Part shown: piece after piece, positions 16,647-26,702 of the stretch
Position numbering within the stretch: the stretch's first letter is position 1
Layout of the letters: each line of letters begins with the position of its first letter
Origin: Flavobacteriales bacterium
GTDB lineage: Bacteria; Bacteroidota; Bacteroidia; Flavobacteriales; JASBRU01
Direction of reading: 5' to 3'
DNA length: 64,000 nt
Assembly (NCBI GenBank): GCA_030149285.1
Contig: JASBRU010000004.1
Coordinates: 186,001-250,000 of the forward strand
Notes under the pieces: generated by a model
What the model saw: only the letters and a program-made list of their open reading frames with translations
The model's database searches: none
Told to the model about the DNA's origin: nothing
Made by a program: the position numbers and the translations under genes

Positions 16647-17150
16647 ATGAGTGGAGCTGATATAGTAAATCCCGGGATTGGGCTTATCATATGGATGACT
16701 ATTGCATTTGCAGTAGTATGGTTTTTATTGGCAAAGTTTGCTTGGAAACCTATCTTAGGAGCCATTAAAAAACGCGAAGAGTCTATTGCTGATGCATTGA
16801 AATCGGCAGAGAACGCTCGTAAAGAAATGCAGTCTTTACAATCAGAAAACGAGAATATCTTAAAAGAGGCTCGTGCTGAAAGAGATGGAATGCTGAAGGA
16901 AGCACGTGAGTTAAAAACTCAAATGATTGAAGACGCAAAAGCAGAAGCAAAAGTAGCTGCTGAAAAAGAAAACGCTAGAGCTAAAGAAGCATTTGAGAAC
17001 CAAATGAACGCTGCTATTACTGATTTAAGAAACGAAGTTGCTTCGCTTTCTATCAGCATTGCAGAAAAAGTGTTGAAGTCTGAATTAGAAGACAAGAAAA
17101 AACAACAAGCTTTAGTTCAAGAATTATTGAAAGACGTTAAGCTTAACTAA
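16647..17150 (+). CDS. atpF: ATP synthase F0 subunit b
   Basis: This 167-residue peripheral-stalk subunit has an N-terminal membrane helix (PGIGLIIWMTIAFAVVWFLL) followed by a long charged coiled coil rich in Ala, Glu and Lys that dimerises and reaches the F1 head. It starts 82 bp after atpE, with the hairpin in between, and is followed 5 bp later by atpH. Length and layout are normal. Confidence 0.95.
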   Translation: MSGADIVNPGIGLIIWMTIAFAVVWFLLAKFAWKPILGAIKKREESIADALKSAENARKEMQSLQSENENILKEARAERDGMLKEARELKTQMIEDAKAEAKVAAEKENARAKEAFENQMNAAITDLRNEVASLSISIAEKVLKSELEDKKKQQALVQELLKDVKLN

Positions 17151-17155
17151 TAAGC

Positions 17156-17713
17156 ATGGGACAACCAAGAGTAGCTTCACGATACGCAAAATCTCTTTTA
17201 GGATTGGCTCTTGAAAAAGGCCAATTAGAAGAGGTGAACACTGATATGGTTATGGTTTCTGAAGTAATTTCGGAAAACCACGACTTAAAAGTGCTTTTAA
17301 GAAGCCCTATCGTAAAGACAGATAAAAAGCTAGCAATTATAAACGCAATTTTTGGCGACAAAATGAGTGTGATTTCTAAAGCATTTTTAGAAATTATTAC
17401 TAAAAAGCGTCGAGAAGAATTGATGTTAGATATTGCAGATAAATTTCTTTTCTTTTACAAAGAGAACAAAGGAATTAAAACAGCAAAAGTTACTACAGCT
17501 ACACCTTTAGATGAAGCATCTAGAAAAGAGGTGTTAGCAAAAGTAAAACTATTAACAGATGCTGATGTAGAGCTGCAAGAGCAGGTAGATGAAGAGTTAA
17601 TAGGAGGAATCGTATTGCGCGTAGACGATAATCAATATAATGCCAGCCTTAAACGAATGATTAAGGACATGGAACGCGAATTTGACAAGAACCCTTACAT
17701 TAAAGAATATTAA
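17156..17713 (+). CDS. atpH: ATP synthase F1 subunit delta
   Basis: This 185-residue stalk subunit connects subunit b to the top of the F1 head. It begins [19 protein letters not shown], as the family does, and ends with the conserved [22 protein letters not shown] segment. atpA starts 1 bp after its stop. Confidence 0.95.
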   Translation: MGQPRVASRYAKSLLGLALEKGQLEEVNTDMVMVSEVISENHDLKVLLRSPIVKTDKKLAIINAIFGDKMSVISKAFLEIITKKRREELMLDIADKFLFFYKENKGIKTAKVTTATPLDEASRKEVLAKVKLLTDADVELQEQVDEELIGGIVLRVDDNQYNASLKRMIKDMEREFDKNPYIKEY

Positions 17714-17714
17714 A

Positions 17715-19298
17715 ATGGCGGAAGTTAAACCAGCTGAAGTATCAGCAATTTTACGTGAACAATTAGCCGGACACAAGTCGGCTGCCGAACTAGAAGAAGT
17801 AGGTACCGTACTACAAGTAGGTGACGGTATTGCCCGTATTTACGGTTTGTCTAATGTACAATCAGGCGAGCTAGTAGAATTTGAAAGCGGCTTACAAGGT
17901 ATTGTATTAAACCTTGAAGAAGATAACGTAGGTGTGGTACTATTGGGCGCCTCTAAAGGAATTAAAGAAGGCTCTGTTGCAAAGCGTACAAAGCGTATTG
18001 CTTCTATAAATGTAGGAGAAGGAGTTTTGGGACGTGTTGTAGACACTCTAGGAGCTCCAATAGATGGTAAAGGACCAATAGAAGGCGAAACTTTTGAAAT
18101 GCCATTAGAGCGTAAAGCTCCTGGTGTTATCTATCGTCAACCGGTAACAGAACCATTACAAACAGGTATTAAAGCAATTGATGCGATGATTCCTATTGGT
18201 CGTGGACAACGTGAGTTAATCATTGGTGACCGTCAGACTGGTAAAACAACGGTAGCAATTGATGCTATTCTAAACCAAAAAGAATTTTACGATAAAGGAG
18301 AGCCGGTATACTGTATCTATGTTGCAATTGGGCAAAAAGGATCTACAGTAGCAGGTATTGCTAAAACATTAGAAGAAAAAGGTGCTATGCCTTATACTAC
18401 TATTGTTGCTGCAAACGCATCAGACCCTGCTCCTATGCAGTTCTTTGCTCCGTTTGCTGGCGCTGCTATTGGCGAGTACTTCCGTGATACTGGTCGTCCT
18501 GCATTAATCGTATTTGATGATTTATCTAAACAAGCGGTAGCATACCGTGAGGTATCATTATTATTACGTCGTCCTCCGGGCCGTGAAGCATATCCTGGTG
18601 ATGTATTTTACTTACACTCTCGTTTATTAGAGCGTGCTGCAAAAGTAAACCAAAATGATGCGATTGCATCTCAAATGAATGATTTACCAGAATCATTAAA
18701 AGGCAAAGTAAAAGGGGGTGGATCATTAACTGCACTTCCAATTATTGAAACACAGGCGGGTGACGTATCTGCATATATCCCAACCAACGTAATTTCTATT
18801 ACAGATGGTCAGATATTCTTAGAGTCAGATTTATTTAACTCTGGTGTACGTCCTGCAATTAACGTTGGTATCTCAGTATCTCGTGTGGGTGGTAACGCTC
18901 AGATTAAATCAATGAAAAAGGTATCAGGTACGTTAAAGTTAGATCAAGCTCAATACCGCGAACTAGAAGCGTTTGCTAAGTTTGGTTCTGACCTTGATGA
19001 TGCTACAATGAACGTTATTGAAAAAGGTAAGCGTAACGTAGAAATCTTAAAGCAAGGTGTAAACTCTCCGGTAACTGTAGAGAAACAAATTGCTATTATA
19101 TACTTAGGAACAAAAGGTTTATTAAGAAATGTTCCTGTTGAGCGTGTTAAAGAATTTGAAGAAGAGTTTGTAGGATTCTTAGACGCTAAACATAGAGATA
19201 TGTTAGATACTTTAAAAGCAGGTAAATTAACTGACGAAGTTACAGCTACACTAGAAAAAGTAGCAGCTGAACTTTCTGCTAAATATAAAAGCGAGTAA
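17715..19298 (+). CDS. atpA: ATP synthase F1 subunit alpha
   Basis: This is the regulatory nucleotide-binding subunit of the F1 hexamer. I chose the ATG at 17715 ([17 protein letters not shown], 527 residues); an upstream in-frame start at 17682 would overlap atpH and add unrelated residues. The P-loop GDRQTGKT is visible at about residues 172-179, and the signature [14 protein letters not shown] near residue 380 contains the arginine finger. The gene is followed by atpG after 21 bp. The beta subunit gene is not in this cluster. Confidence 0.97.
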   Translation: MAEVKPAEVSAILREQLAGHKSAAELEEVGTVLQVGDGIARIYGLSNVQSGELVEFESGLQGIVLNLEEDNVGVVLLGASKGIKEGSVAKRTKRIASINVGEGVLGRVVDTLGAPIDGKGPIEGETFEMPLERKAPGVIYRQPVTEPLQTGIKAIDAMIPIGRGQRELIIGDRQTGKTTVAIDAILNQKEFYDKGEPVYCIYVAIGQKGSTVAGIAKTLEEKGAMPYTTIVAANASDPAPMQFFAPFAGAAIGEYFRDTGRPALIVFDDLSKQAVAYREVSLLLRRPPGREAYPGDVFYLHSRLLERAAKVNQNDAIASQMNDLPESLKGKVKGGGSLTALPIIETQAGDVSAYIPTNVISITDGQIFLESDLFNSGVRPAINVGISVSRVGGNAQIKSMKKVSGTLKLDQAQYRELEAFAKFGSDLDDATMNVIEKGKRNVEILKQGVNSPVTVEKQIAIIYLGTKGLLRNVPVERVKEFEEEFVGFLDAKHRDMLDTLKAGKLTDEVTATLEKVAAELSAKYKSE

Positions 19299-19319
19299 TT
19301 CCGCTAAAAACAAAACGGA

Positions 19320-20186
19320 ATGGCAAACTTAAAGGAAATACGTAATAGAATTACATCAGTATCGTCTACGATGCAGATTACCAGTGCCATGAAAATGGTA
19401 TCTGCTGCAAAGTTAAAACGAGCTCAAGATGCGATTCAGCAAATGCGTCCTTATGCAAATAAGTTGCGAGAACTTCTAGTGAACTTAAGTGCTACTTTAG
19501 GCGAGAGCTCAGAAGGAGCTTTTTCTGAACACAGAGAAGTACGCAATGCTTTAATAGTAGTGGTTACATCTAACCGTGGTTTATGTGGTGCATTTAATGC
19601 AAATGCGATGAAAGCTGCTGTAAGGCGTGCAAAGGAGATAGGTAAAGACAAGGTAGCAATTATGGCTATTGGTAAAAAAGCAAATGACTTTTTTACATCA
19701 AGAGGCTATACGGTTGTTGCAAACCACAGTAATATTTATGATGATTTATCTTTTGAAAACACTACTCCTATTGCCGAGTGGATAATGGAGGAGTTTTTAA
19801 AAGGAGGGTTTGATAAAGTAGAAGTGGTATATAACCAGTTTGTAAATGCAGCTTCTCAGGCAGTACAATGCGAAACGTATTTACCCGTAGATAAAGTTGA
19901 AGTAGAAGAAGGAAAAACAATGAATATGGACTACATATTTGAGCCTTCTAAAGCAGAGATTGTAGAAGACTTAATTCCAAAATCTTTAAAAACACAACTT
20001 TACAAAGCAATATTAGACTCTAATGCATCGGAGCATGGAGCGCGTATGACAGCGATGCATAAAGCAACGGATAATGCTAAAGACCTAAAAGATGAGCTTG
20101 TATTAAATTACAACAAAGCCCGTCAGGCAGCAATTACTGCAGAAATCTTAGAGATTGTAGGTGGTGCAGAGGCATTAGCAGGATAA
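19320..20186 (+). CDS. atpG: ATP synthase F1 subunit gamma
   Basis: This 288-residue central rotor shaft begins with the N-terminal helix MANLKEIRNRITSVSSTMQITSAMKMVSAAKLK. It has the conserved SNRGLCGAFN motif and the C-terminal signature MTAMHKATDNAKDL with NKARQAAITAEILEIVGGAEAL. It is the last gene of the cluster; a strong terminator follows. atpD and atpC are absent, as is usual in Bacteroidota, where they lie elsewhere. Confidence 0.96.
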   Translation: MANLKEIRNRITSVSSTMQITSAMKMVSAAKLKRAQDAIQQMRPYANKLRELLVNLSATLGESSEGAFSEHREVRNALIVVVTSNRGLCGAFNANAMKAAVRRAKEIGKDKVAIMAIGKKANDFFTSRGYTVVANHSNIYDDLSFENTTPIAEWIMEEFLKGGFDKVEVVYNQFVNAASQAVQCETYLPVDKVEVEEGKTMNMDYIFEPSKAEIVEDLIPKSLKTQLYKAILDSNASEHGARMTAMHKATDNAKDLKDELVLNYNKARQAAITAEILEIVGGAEALAG

Positions 20187-20219
20187 GATAAAAATCAGGA
20201 ATAATTTTTGATAGATAGA

Positions 20220-20247
20220 ACCCTCGGAAACCCCGAGGGTTTTTTTG
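20220..20247 (+). terminator. intrinsic terminator after atpG
   Basis: Perfect 8-bp stem ACCCTCGG/CCGAGGGT (20220-20227 and 20233-20240) with a 5-nt loop is followed by seven T. It ends the ATP synthase transcript. Confidence 0.9.
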
Positions 20248-20272
20248 TTAATATTCTGTATTTTGGTACTCG

Positions 20273-21739
20273 ATGATAAAAATAAGATTTACGCTTAGGG
20301 CTCGCATTTTCATTTCGATGTTAATGCTATTATTAATTTCTTTTTTAGCAATTGGGGCAGCGTCAATCTATTATTTCAAAACACAGAACGATATATACCA
20401 TAATGAGCGATTAAAGCGTAAAGAACGCACCATTATGGCTAGTATAGACTACTTTCTAAGGAGGGAGCGAATAATACTGGAAACAGACTCTATTGTAAGA
20501 ATATTTGATAATAAAATATGTGAATTAGCCGACGTAAATAATTTAGATATAAATATTTATGATTTAGAAGGGCAACTTCTTATATCATCTCACCCGCAAT
20601 ACTTTTATAACGGCATTTTTAAAGACACATTAAGGACAAGAGTAATTGAGCAGCTAAAAAAACAAGCAGAGCCGGTTATAGTTGAGGAACAAAGTGACAC
20701 ACTTAATTATCTATCTACTTACATATATATAGATAATGACTTTGGAGAGCCCATGGCCATTGTAAACATCCCCTACTTTAAGGTAAACGAAGCGAACAAA
20801 CAAGAACTTAAGGCCTATTTAGTAAGGCTTTCTGAGATTTATGTATTGCTGTTTATAGGAGCCATTTTATTGGCGTATTTCTTATCTAACTATATAACGG
20901 GGTCTTTAAAGGTAATTAGAGAAAAACTGAGAGACATTCGTATTTACAAACAAAATCAGCAGTTAGAATGGGGAACGAATGATGAAATTGGTAATCTTGT
21001 GAGCGAATATAACAGAATGGTTAGAGAGCTTGAACATAGTGCTGCAAAACTGGCAAAAAGCGAACGAGAAAGCGCTTGGAAAGAGATGGCCAAACAGGTA
21101 GCGCATGAGATTAAAAACCCGCTTACCCCAATGAAGCTAAGCGTACAAATGCTTCAGCGGAATCTAAAAACTGATGAAAAAGAAAAGCTGAAGAACTTTA
21201 CAGAGACCATGGTTCATCAAATAGACACCCTCTCCTCTATTGCTACCGCTTTTTCGGGCTTTGCCAATATGCCCTCTCTTAAGAAAGAACCTATTGAGGT
21301 TTCGGAAATGCTTGAGCGAAGTATAGATTTATACAAAGACATTGATATAAGCTTTGAAAACAAGCTTGGCAAGGCATTTATTAAGGCTGATAGAGAGCAA
21401 TTAATAAGAGTAATGAATAATCTTATTAAAAACGCTAAACAAGCGATACCTGATGATAGGGAGGCAAAAATTGAGGTTGTTTTAGAAAAGAAAGAAAGTA
21501 GAATAGAGATTAGAGTAAAAGACAACGGTAAGGGTATACCTTTAAGCCAAAGAGATAGAATATTTGAGCCTAGCTTTACTACCAAAACCAGCGGAATGGG
21601 CTTAGGTTTGGCAATGGTTAAAGAGATAATAGACAACTTTGAAGGTAAAATAAGCTTTGAGTCAGAATTAGATCAAGGAACTTGCTTTATCATTTCGTTG
21701 CCTGAGTACACTGAAAAAACTACTTTTGAAAAGCAATAA
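20273..21739 (+). CDS. NtrY-like sensor histidine kinase
   Basis: This 488-residue inner-membrane kinase has a helix at about residues 12-33, a periplasmic sensor domain to about 185, a second helix (190-210) and a HAMP domain (about 211-263). The dimerisation domain has the phospho-acceptor His in AKQVAHEIKNPLTPMK near residue 278. The ATPase domain has the N box NNLIKNAKQAI, the G1 box DNGKGI and the G2 box GMGLGLAMVK. The HEIKNPLTP form is typical of NtrY/AtoS-type kinases. No response regulator gene is adjacent, so its partner is unknown. It starts 32 bp after the ATP synthase terminator. The downstream crotonase gene begins 13 bp after its stop and may be co-transcribed. Confidence 0.92.
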   Translation: MIKIRFTLRARIFISMLMLLLISFLAIGAASIYYFKTQNDIYHNERLKRKERTIMASIDYFLRRERIILETDSIVRIFDNKICELADVNNLDINIYDLEGQLLISSHPQYFYNGIFKDTLRTRVIEQLKKQAEPVIVEEQSDTLNYLSTYIYIDNDFGEPMAIVNIPYFKVNEANKQELKAYLVRLSEIYVLLFIGAILLAYFLSNYITGSLKVIREKLRDIRIYKQNQQLEWGTNDEIGNLVSEYNRMVRELEHSAAKLAKSERESAWKEMAKQVAHEIKNPLTPMKLSVQMLQRNLKTDEKEKLKNFTETMVHQIDTLSSIATAFSGFANMPSLKKEPIEVSEMLERSIDLYKDIDISFENKLGKAFIKADREQLIRVMNNLIKNAKQAIPDDREAKIEVVLEKKESRIEIRVKDNGKGIPLSQRDRIFEPSFTTKTSGMGLGLAMVKEIIDNFEGKISFESELDQGTCFIISLPEYTEKTTFEKQ

Positions 21740-21752
21740 AATTACACATAGC

Positions 21753-22535
21753 ATGAGCTTTGAAAACATACTTATAGACTCAAATGACGGAATAGCCGTA
21801 ATTACCATTAACAGACCAGACAAGCTAAACGCCTTAAACAAGGCTACTATAGAAGAGCTTAATAAAGCTTTTAAATTAGCAGACGGAGATAAAGAAGTGA
21901 AGGTAATAATAGTGACAGGTTCTGGAGAAAAGGCATTTGTTGCCGGGGCAGATATATCTGAATTTGCCAATTTTTCTGTAGAAAAGGGGCAAGAGTTGAG
22001 CGCTAAGGGGCATGAGCTATTGTTTGATTTAGTAGAAAACCTTTCTACACCGGTTATTGCAGCAATCAATGGTTTTGCACTAGGCGGCGGTTTAGAGTTG
22101 GCAATGTCTGCACACTTTAGAATAGCATCCGATAATGCAAAAATGGGCTTGCCGGAAACATCTTTAGGAGTAATACCCGGTTATGGTGGCACCCAACGAT
22201 TGGCTCAATTAGTAGGCAAAGGTAGAGCAATGGAAATGGTAATGACTGCCGGAATGATAGGGGCTGCTGATGCACACTCTTATGGGCTTGTAAACCATGT
22301 TACCTCACAAGCAGAGTTATTAGATAAGGCAAAGGAAATTGCAGGAAAAATTATGCGAAACTCTTCTGTTGCTATTGGTTCTGCAATTAGAGCAATTAAT
22401 GCAGGCTTTAAAGACGGTATAAATGGCTATGAAGAGGAAATAAAAGAGTTTGGCTGGAACTTTGGAACAGCTGACTTTAAAGAAGGAACAACTGCCTTTT
22501 TAGAAAAAAGGAGACCTAATTTTCCAGGCGAATGA
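21753..22535 (+). CDS. enoyl-CoA hydratase/crotonase
   Basis: This 260-residue enzyme probably hydrates 2-enoyl-CoA to 3-hydroxyacyl-CoA in fatty-acid breakdown. The oxyanion-hole motif AFVAGADISEF and GFALGGGLELAMS are present, and both catalytic glutamates are visible (in GGGLELAM and in GLPETSLGVIPGYGGTQRL). The start MSFENILIDSNDG at 21753 fits the family; the longer in-frame TTG at 21726 lies in the kinase gene. The esterase gene overlaps its stop by 4 bp, indicating translational coupling. Confidence 0.92.
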   Translation: MSFENILIDSNDGIAVITINRPDKLNALNKATIEELNKAFKLADGDKEVKVIIVTGSGEKAFVAGADISEFANFSVEKGQELSAKGHELLFDLVENLSTPVIAAINGFALGGGLELAMSAHFRIASDNAKMGLPETSLGVIPGYGGTQRLAQLVGKGRAMEMVMTAGMIGAADAHSYGLVNHVTSQAELLDKAKEIAGKIMRNSSVAIGSAIRAINAGFKDGINGYEEEIKEFGWNFGTADFKEGTTAFLEKRRPNFPGE

Positions 22536-23188
22536 TAAAGACACATAATTTTGAAGTATTAAAAACCGCTCGTTATTCTACTTTAGGAGTAACAGAAAAT
22601 TTTGAAAGAGTTTGGTTTGTGCTTCATGGTTATGGTCAACTTTCTCCTTTTTTCATCAAAAAGTTTCAAGCATTAGATGATGGTAAAACTTTGGTGGTTG
22701 CACCCGAAGGGTTGCATCGTTTTTACCTAAGCAACAGCTCTGGCCGTGTTGGAGCCTCTTGGATGACTAAAGAAGCCAGATTAGACGATATAAGCGACTA
22801 TATATCCTTTCTAGACCAACTATATCAAAATTTGCTGAACCCCTTTCAGAGACGCTCTGTGCAGGTCAATATTTTGGGCTTTTCACAAGGGGTAGCAACC
22901 GCATCCAGATGGGTTGCAAACCAGCAAGTTAGGCTAGATAATTTTGTGATGTGGGCTGGGGTTTTCCCGCCGGACATGAATTTTAAACAAGATATCCCCT
23001 ACTTTAATCAACTAAATACAACAATTGTGCTTGGCGATGATGATGAATATGTAAAAGGCGATAGGTTAGAGGAATATAAAAACGAGTTGAAAGAAAAACA
23101 GCTAAGCTATAAATTCATCTCATTTAAGGGGAAGCATGATATTGATGAGGAAACATTAGTAGACTTATCTAAGCAGTTTTATAAGTAA
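22532..23188 (+). CDS. alpha/beta hydrolase (phospholipase/carboxylesterase family)
   Basis: This 218-residue protein has the esterase pattern FVLHGYGQ near residue 30 (oxyanion region), the nucleophile elbow GFSQG near residue 118 (VNILGFSQGVATASRW), an acid residue in VLGDDDEYVKGDR, and the final His in KGKHDIDEETL. This is the carboxylesterase/phospholipase and acyl-protein thioesterase-like group. It has no signal peptide, so it acts in the cytoplasm. It overlaps the crotonase gene by 4 bp and converges with the next gene with only 1 bp between stops. Confidence 0.85.
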   Translation: MIKTHNFEVLKTARYSTLGVTENFERVWFVLHGYGQLSPFFIKKFQALDDGKTLVVAPEGLHRFYLSNSSGRVGASWMTKEARLDDISDYISFLDQLYQNLLNPFQRRSVQVNILGFSQGVATASRWVANQQVRLDNFVMWAGVFPPDMNFKQDIPYFNQLNTTIVLGDDDEYVKGDRLEEYKNELKEKQLSYKFISFKGKHDIDEETLVDLSKQFYK

Positions 23189-23189
23189 G

Positions 23190-24020
23190 CTATTTTACAT
23201 TTCCATAATTACCACTATCAATAACTTTATATTCAGAGTTTCTAGGTAAAACAAAAGTAACTGAGACCTCATGTAGTGTTCTTACTGCCATTCCGTTTAT
23301 TATGCCAGGGGAGTATTTTATATCCTTTAATAGCTCTACAACATATAAAGAGCAACCACCGCCTAACTCATTTATTACTCTAATATTTGTAACTCTACCA
23401 TAGGGCTCAACAATATACTGTATCCGAGTAGTGCCTGAGATACCAAGTTTGATAGCGTCTTGTGGATACTCAATAACTGAAGTTATGTATTTCTGAACAT
23501 CAGCTCTCTTATTAGGTAAACTGGCAATTGGTTTTTTGTCTAATGAGTCAAGGCTATAAATAGAAAAGCTAGAGTCTATAGGTAGGGTTTTGTAAGGCAG
23601 TTTTTTATATCTGCGGTAACGCATTCTTTTTTTATGCTCCCTGATATTAAACTTTATATCTAAGGTTTCTACACTAGATGTGGTTACCCCTCCATCTCTG
23701 GCAGGCAGCCATAATATTTTATTAAAAATACGAACAGCTTCTTTATTAATTTCGTCATTTACCCCTTCTATAATACTTAGTTTTTCAGGCTTTCCATACT
23801 CATTAATAACAAATTTAAGATGTACAGTTCCTTGAACACCATTCTTATAAGAGGAGTCAGGATAAACCATCTCCTTATTGATTAGATCTTCTAAACCATA
23901 TTTGCCACCATAATTATTGGCAGGGATATAATGCCCTTGAGCAAAAGCACTATTTTTGCATAAAAGAAAAAGAATGCTCAGAATAAGAGTGTTGTTTTTT
24001 ATTGAATAATGCAAGGCCAT
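23190..24020 (-). CDS. protein with two TonB C-terminal domains
   Basis: This is a 276-residue exported protein. A signal peptide (residues 1-27, ending AFAQ) replaces the N-terminal membrane anchor of classical TonB, and there is no Pro-rich span. Two TonB-C-like units follow: one at about 50-120 (QGTVHLKFVINEYGKPEKL) and a second at about 180-265 (SGTTRIQYIVEPYGRVTNI). Such soluble double-domain proteins are common in Bacteroidota and do not necessarily energise receptors. It is divergent from the hybrid kinase gene. Role unknown. Confidence 0.85.
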   Translation of the reverse strand: MALHYSIKNNTLILSILFLLCKNSAFAQGHYIPANNYGGKYGLEDLINKEMVYPDSSYKNGVQGTVHLKFVINEYGKPEKLSIIEGVNDEINKEAVRIFNKILWLPARDGGVTTSSVETLDIKFNIREHKKRMRYRRYKKLPYKTLPIDSSFSIYSLDSLDKKPIASLPNKRADVQKYITSVIEYPQDAIKLGISGTTRIQYIVEPYGRVTNIRVINELGGGCSLYVVELLKDIKYSPGIINGMAVRTLHEVSVTFVLPRNSEYKVIDSGNYGNVK

Positions 24021-24069
24021 CTAAATTTTCATACAATTAATATAGCTAAAAAAGTATGTGCGAATAACT

Positions 24070-24077
24070 TACTTTTG
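24070..24077 (+). promoter_or_regulatory. -7 element for the hybrid kinase gene
   Basis: TACTTTTG matches TAnnTTTG and lies 30 nt before the TTG chosen as start of the kinase gene at 24108. The in-frame ATG at 24009 is upstream of this element, which supports the shorter protein. Confidence 0.5.
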
Positions 24078-24107
24078 TGTATTTTGCATATTCCAACCAA
24101 GCAATTC

Positions 24108-26570
24108 TTGAGATTAAATAAATACATATTACTAATTGGCTTTTTAGCTACAACTATTCTTTCTTATGCACAGAACACGTCATTAGATAGTCTTAAGTTG
24201 GTTTATAGTTCATCTAATGACAATATAGCTAAAGGTAAGGCTTTATTAGAGATTTCAAATTATTTTATGCGAGTTAACCCAGACTCAGCATATTATTACG
24301 CAAATAAAGCGCAGGCGAGATTTGAGCTAACAGATAGTGTTCGGCTTATAGGAAAAGCTCAGTCTGAAGCTGGAACAGCACTATATTATAGCAATGATTT
24401 TACAGGAGCAAGTTTAAGTTTTAAAGAAGCTTTACGCACATTTAAGGTAATAGAAGATGATATTTATACTGTAAAGATGCTTAATAATTTGGGTTTAATA
24501 GCCCAAAGAACAGGGGACTTTGGTGAGGCAATACCCTATATGCTTCAATCTATTAGCTTAAAAGAAAAAATTAACGATACACTAGGAGTTGGAGTTTCTA
24601 AGAACAATTTGGGGGTTCTTTATAGAGAAATAGGAGATTATTATAATGCGCTTAAGTACGGTTTGCAAGCATTAGCTATTTACACGGACTTAAATGATAC
24701 GGCGGGGCTTGCATCAGTAAACAACAATATTGGGCTAGTATATATGTCCATTTGGGAGGCAGGAGAAGCTGAGTGGCAAGAAAAGGGCTTAGATACGGCT
24801 ATTTACTATTACAGAGAGTCACAGACGTATAATAAGGCAATAGGTAACTTAAGAGGCTTATCTCTTAACCTTACAAACTTGGGGTGGGTATACTATAACC
24901 AACAGAAATACGAAAAAGCACTAGCTTATTTTGAAGAATCAAAAGAGATAAGAATAAAAATAAATGATATTTATGGTTTAGCCTCTTCTTTAGCAAGCAT
25001 AGGTGAAATACATATAAAAGCAGGTAAGGTTGAGCAAGCCAAAGCTGAGCTATTTGAAGCCAAAGAAATTGCAGAAAAAAGAGGATTAAAAGACATATCA
25101 AAAAGGGTGTATGAAAACCTTTACAAAGCCTTTAAAAAAGAAAACAACTTTAAAGAAGCCCTATTATATCACGAGCTTTACTCTGCCACAAAAGATTCTA
25201 TTTATTCTGAAGAAGCTAAGGATGATATCAATCAAATTGAACAGAAATACCAAGCAGAGAAGCTTAAAGAAAATAACGAGAAATTAGAGAAAGAAAAGCT
25301 GGTAAGAGCTGCATATGATCGCAATAAAAACATTGTATTGTTATGTATATCTATTCTCATATTAGGCTTTTTAATCATTTTATATAACAGGCTATTAACC
25401 ATTCAAAAGTTAAACAAAAAGCTAGAAGTTGCTAAGCAAGAGGCAGAGTCTTCTACGCTTGCAAAAAGCCAATTCTTGGCAAATATGAGTCATGAAATAA
25501 GAACTCCAATGAATGGTATTATTGGAACTATTGACTTTATAAAAAACAGTCATTTAGACGATAAACAAAGAGATTTAGTAGGCATTATAGACAGTTCTGC
25601 CAATAACTTGTTGAATATACTTAACGATATTCTTGACCTATCAAAAGTAGAGTCTGGCAAAATAGATATTGATAAGCAACAACTAGATTTAAGGCAAACC
25701 ATTGACGATGTATATGATTTGTTTTATACCAATGCAAAAAGTAAGGGAATAGAGCTTATTAAAGATATTGACAAACATATTGCAGAAGGTTTTATGGGCG
25801 ACAAGTTTAGAATTAAGCAAGTATTGCTTAACCTAATGGCAAATGCTGTAAAGTTTACTTCTGAAGGAGGGGTTACGCTGCGTTTAGAGCTGCATGCAGA
25901 TTTAACTAAAAAACAAATTATAAGATTTTGTGTAGAAGACACAGGGATTGGTATCTCTGAAGAAAGCCAGAAAGATATATTTGGAGTTTTTTACCAGGCA
26001 GACGCTTCTATTACTAGAGAGTATGGGGGAACCGGCTTGGGTTTAGCTATATCTCAGCGTTTGGTAGAGTTAATGGGCGGCACAATTGGTTTTAAGAGCG
26101 AGGCAGGTAAAGGATCTACATTTTGGTTTGAATTGGAGCTAGAAAAGTCTGATAAACCGATTATAAAAGAGAGCCCCGTTGAAGTAGAAGTAAAGTCAAA
26201 AACAGGACCTCTAAAAATATTGTTGGCCGAAGATAATGAAGTGAATATAAAAGTAGCAATGCTTTCTTTGCAGGCTTTTGGCCATAAAGTAGACGTTGCT
26301 AAAAATGGTATTGAGGCGATTAGTAAGTATAAAGAATCTGCTTATGACATTATCTTAATGGATATTCAAATGCCGGGAATGAGTGGTGTTGAGGCAACAC
26401 AGCAGATTCGTAAGATTGAAAAAACTATTGGCAGAGCCAGAACAAAAATTGTGGCTTTAACTGCTAATACTATGAAAGGCGATAAAGAAACCTATTTGGC
26501 AGCTGATATGGATGGCTACTTAGGAAAACCCTTTAAGCCAGAGCAATTAAAAGAAGTATTGGGAGGATAA
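24108..26570 (+). CDS. TPR-containing hybrid sensor histidine kinase
   Basis: I place the start at the TTG at 24108 (about 820 residues), because it gives a clean signal peptide (MRLNKYILLIGFLATTILSYAQ). The longer ATG at 24009 lies before the -7 element. The periplasmic part holds a TPR array (about 50-370), then a coiled segment and one membrane helix (about 405-427). The kinase core follows: H box NMSHEIRTPMNGIIG near residue 460, N box LLNLMANAVKFTSEGG, and G boxes VEDTGIGIS and GGTGLGLAIS. A receiver domain closes the protein, with the phospho-acceptor Asp in ILMDIQMPGMSG near residue 750 and the switch Lys in GKPFKP. No output domain is present, so phosphate is probably passed to another protein. 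Its target is unknown. Confidence 0.9.
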   Translation: MRLNKYILLIGFLATTILSYAQNTSLDSLKLVYSSSNDNIAKGKALLEISNYFMRVNPDSAYYYANKAQARFELTDSVRLIGKAQSEAGTALYYSNDFTGASLSFKEALRTFKVIEDDIYTVKMLNNLGLIAQRTGDFGEAIPYMLQSISLKEKINDTLGVGVSKNNLGVLYREIGDYYNALKYGLQALAIYTDLNDTAGLASVNNNIGLVYMSIWEAGEAEWQEKGLDTAIYYYRESQTYNKAIGNLRGLSLNLTNLGWVYYNQQKYEKALAYFEESKEIRIKINDIYGLASSLASIGEIHIKAGKVEQAKAELFEAKEIAEKRGLKDISKRVYENLYKAFKKENNFKEALLYHELYSATKDSIYSEEAKDDINQIEQKYQAEKLKENNEKLEKEKLVRAAYDRNKNIVLLCISILILGFLIILYNRLLTIQKLNKKLEVAKQEAESSTLAKSQFLANMSHEIRTPMNGIIGTIDFIKNSHLDDKQRDLVGIIDSSANNLLNILNDILDLSKVESGKIDIDKQQLDLRQTIDDVYDLFYTNAKSKGIELIKDIDKHIAEGFMGDKFRIKQVLLNLMANAVKFTSEGGVTLRLELHADLTKKQIIRFCVEDTGIGISEESQKDIFGVFYQADASITREYGGTGLGLAISQRLVELMGGTIGFKSEAGKGSTFWFELELEKSDKPIIKESPVEVEVKSKTGPLKILLAEDNEVNIKVAMLSLQAFGHKVDVAKNGIEAISKYKESAYDIILMDIQMPGMSGVEATQQIRKIEKTIGRARTKIVALTANTMKGDKETYLAADMDGYLGKPFKPEQLKEVLGG

Positions 26571-26579
26571 AAGAAGTAG

Positions 26580-26650
26580 AGGTCGCGAGCGGATTCGAAC
26601 CGCTGTAGATGGTTTTGCAGACCACTGCCTAGCCACTCGGCCACGCGACC
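26580..26650 (-). tRNA. tRNA-Cys (GCA)
   Basis: This 71-nt cloverleaf reads on the minus strand. The acceptor stem is GGTCGCG with CGCGACC, the D arm is GCCGAGTGGCTAGGC-like, and the anticodon loop carries GCA. The T loop is TTCGAAT, and the discriminator is U, as expected for tRNA-Cys. CCA is not encoded. It lies 52 bp beyond the folB stop, in the same direction. Confidence 0.97.
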
Positions 26651-26702
26651 ATTATTCTTTGGAACAGGCAAAGCTAATGATTTAGCCCTTTTACACCAAA
26701 AT

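Noticed and set aside
16903-16908. CACGTG core in atpF as a third parS site
   Set aside because: Flanks read AAG and AGT instead of TGTTN and AAACA, so it does not match the consensus.
17682-17714. N-terminal extension of atpA
   Set aside because: It overlaps atpH and adds residues not found in the family; the ATG at 17715 gives the standard N-terminus.
21217-21636. 139-codon open frame antisense to the histidine kinase gene
   Set aside because: It lies opposite the conserved ATPase domain, its composition is a mirror of that gene, and no start signal is seen.
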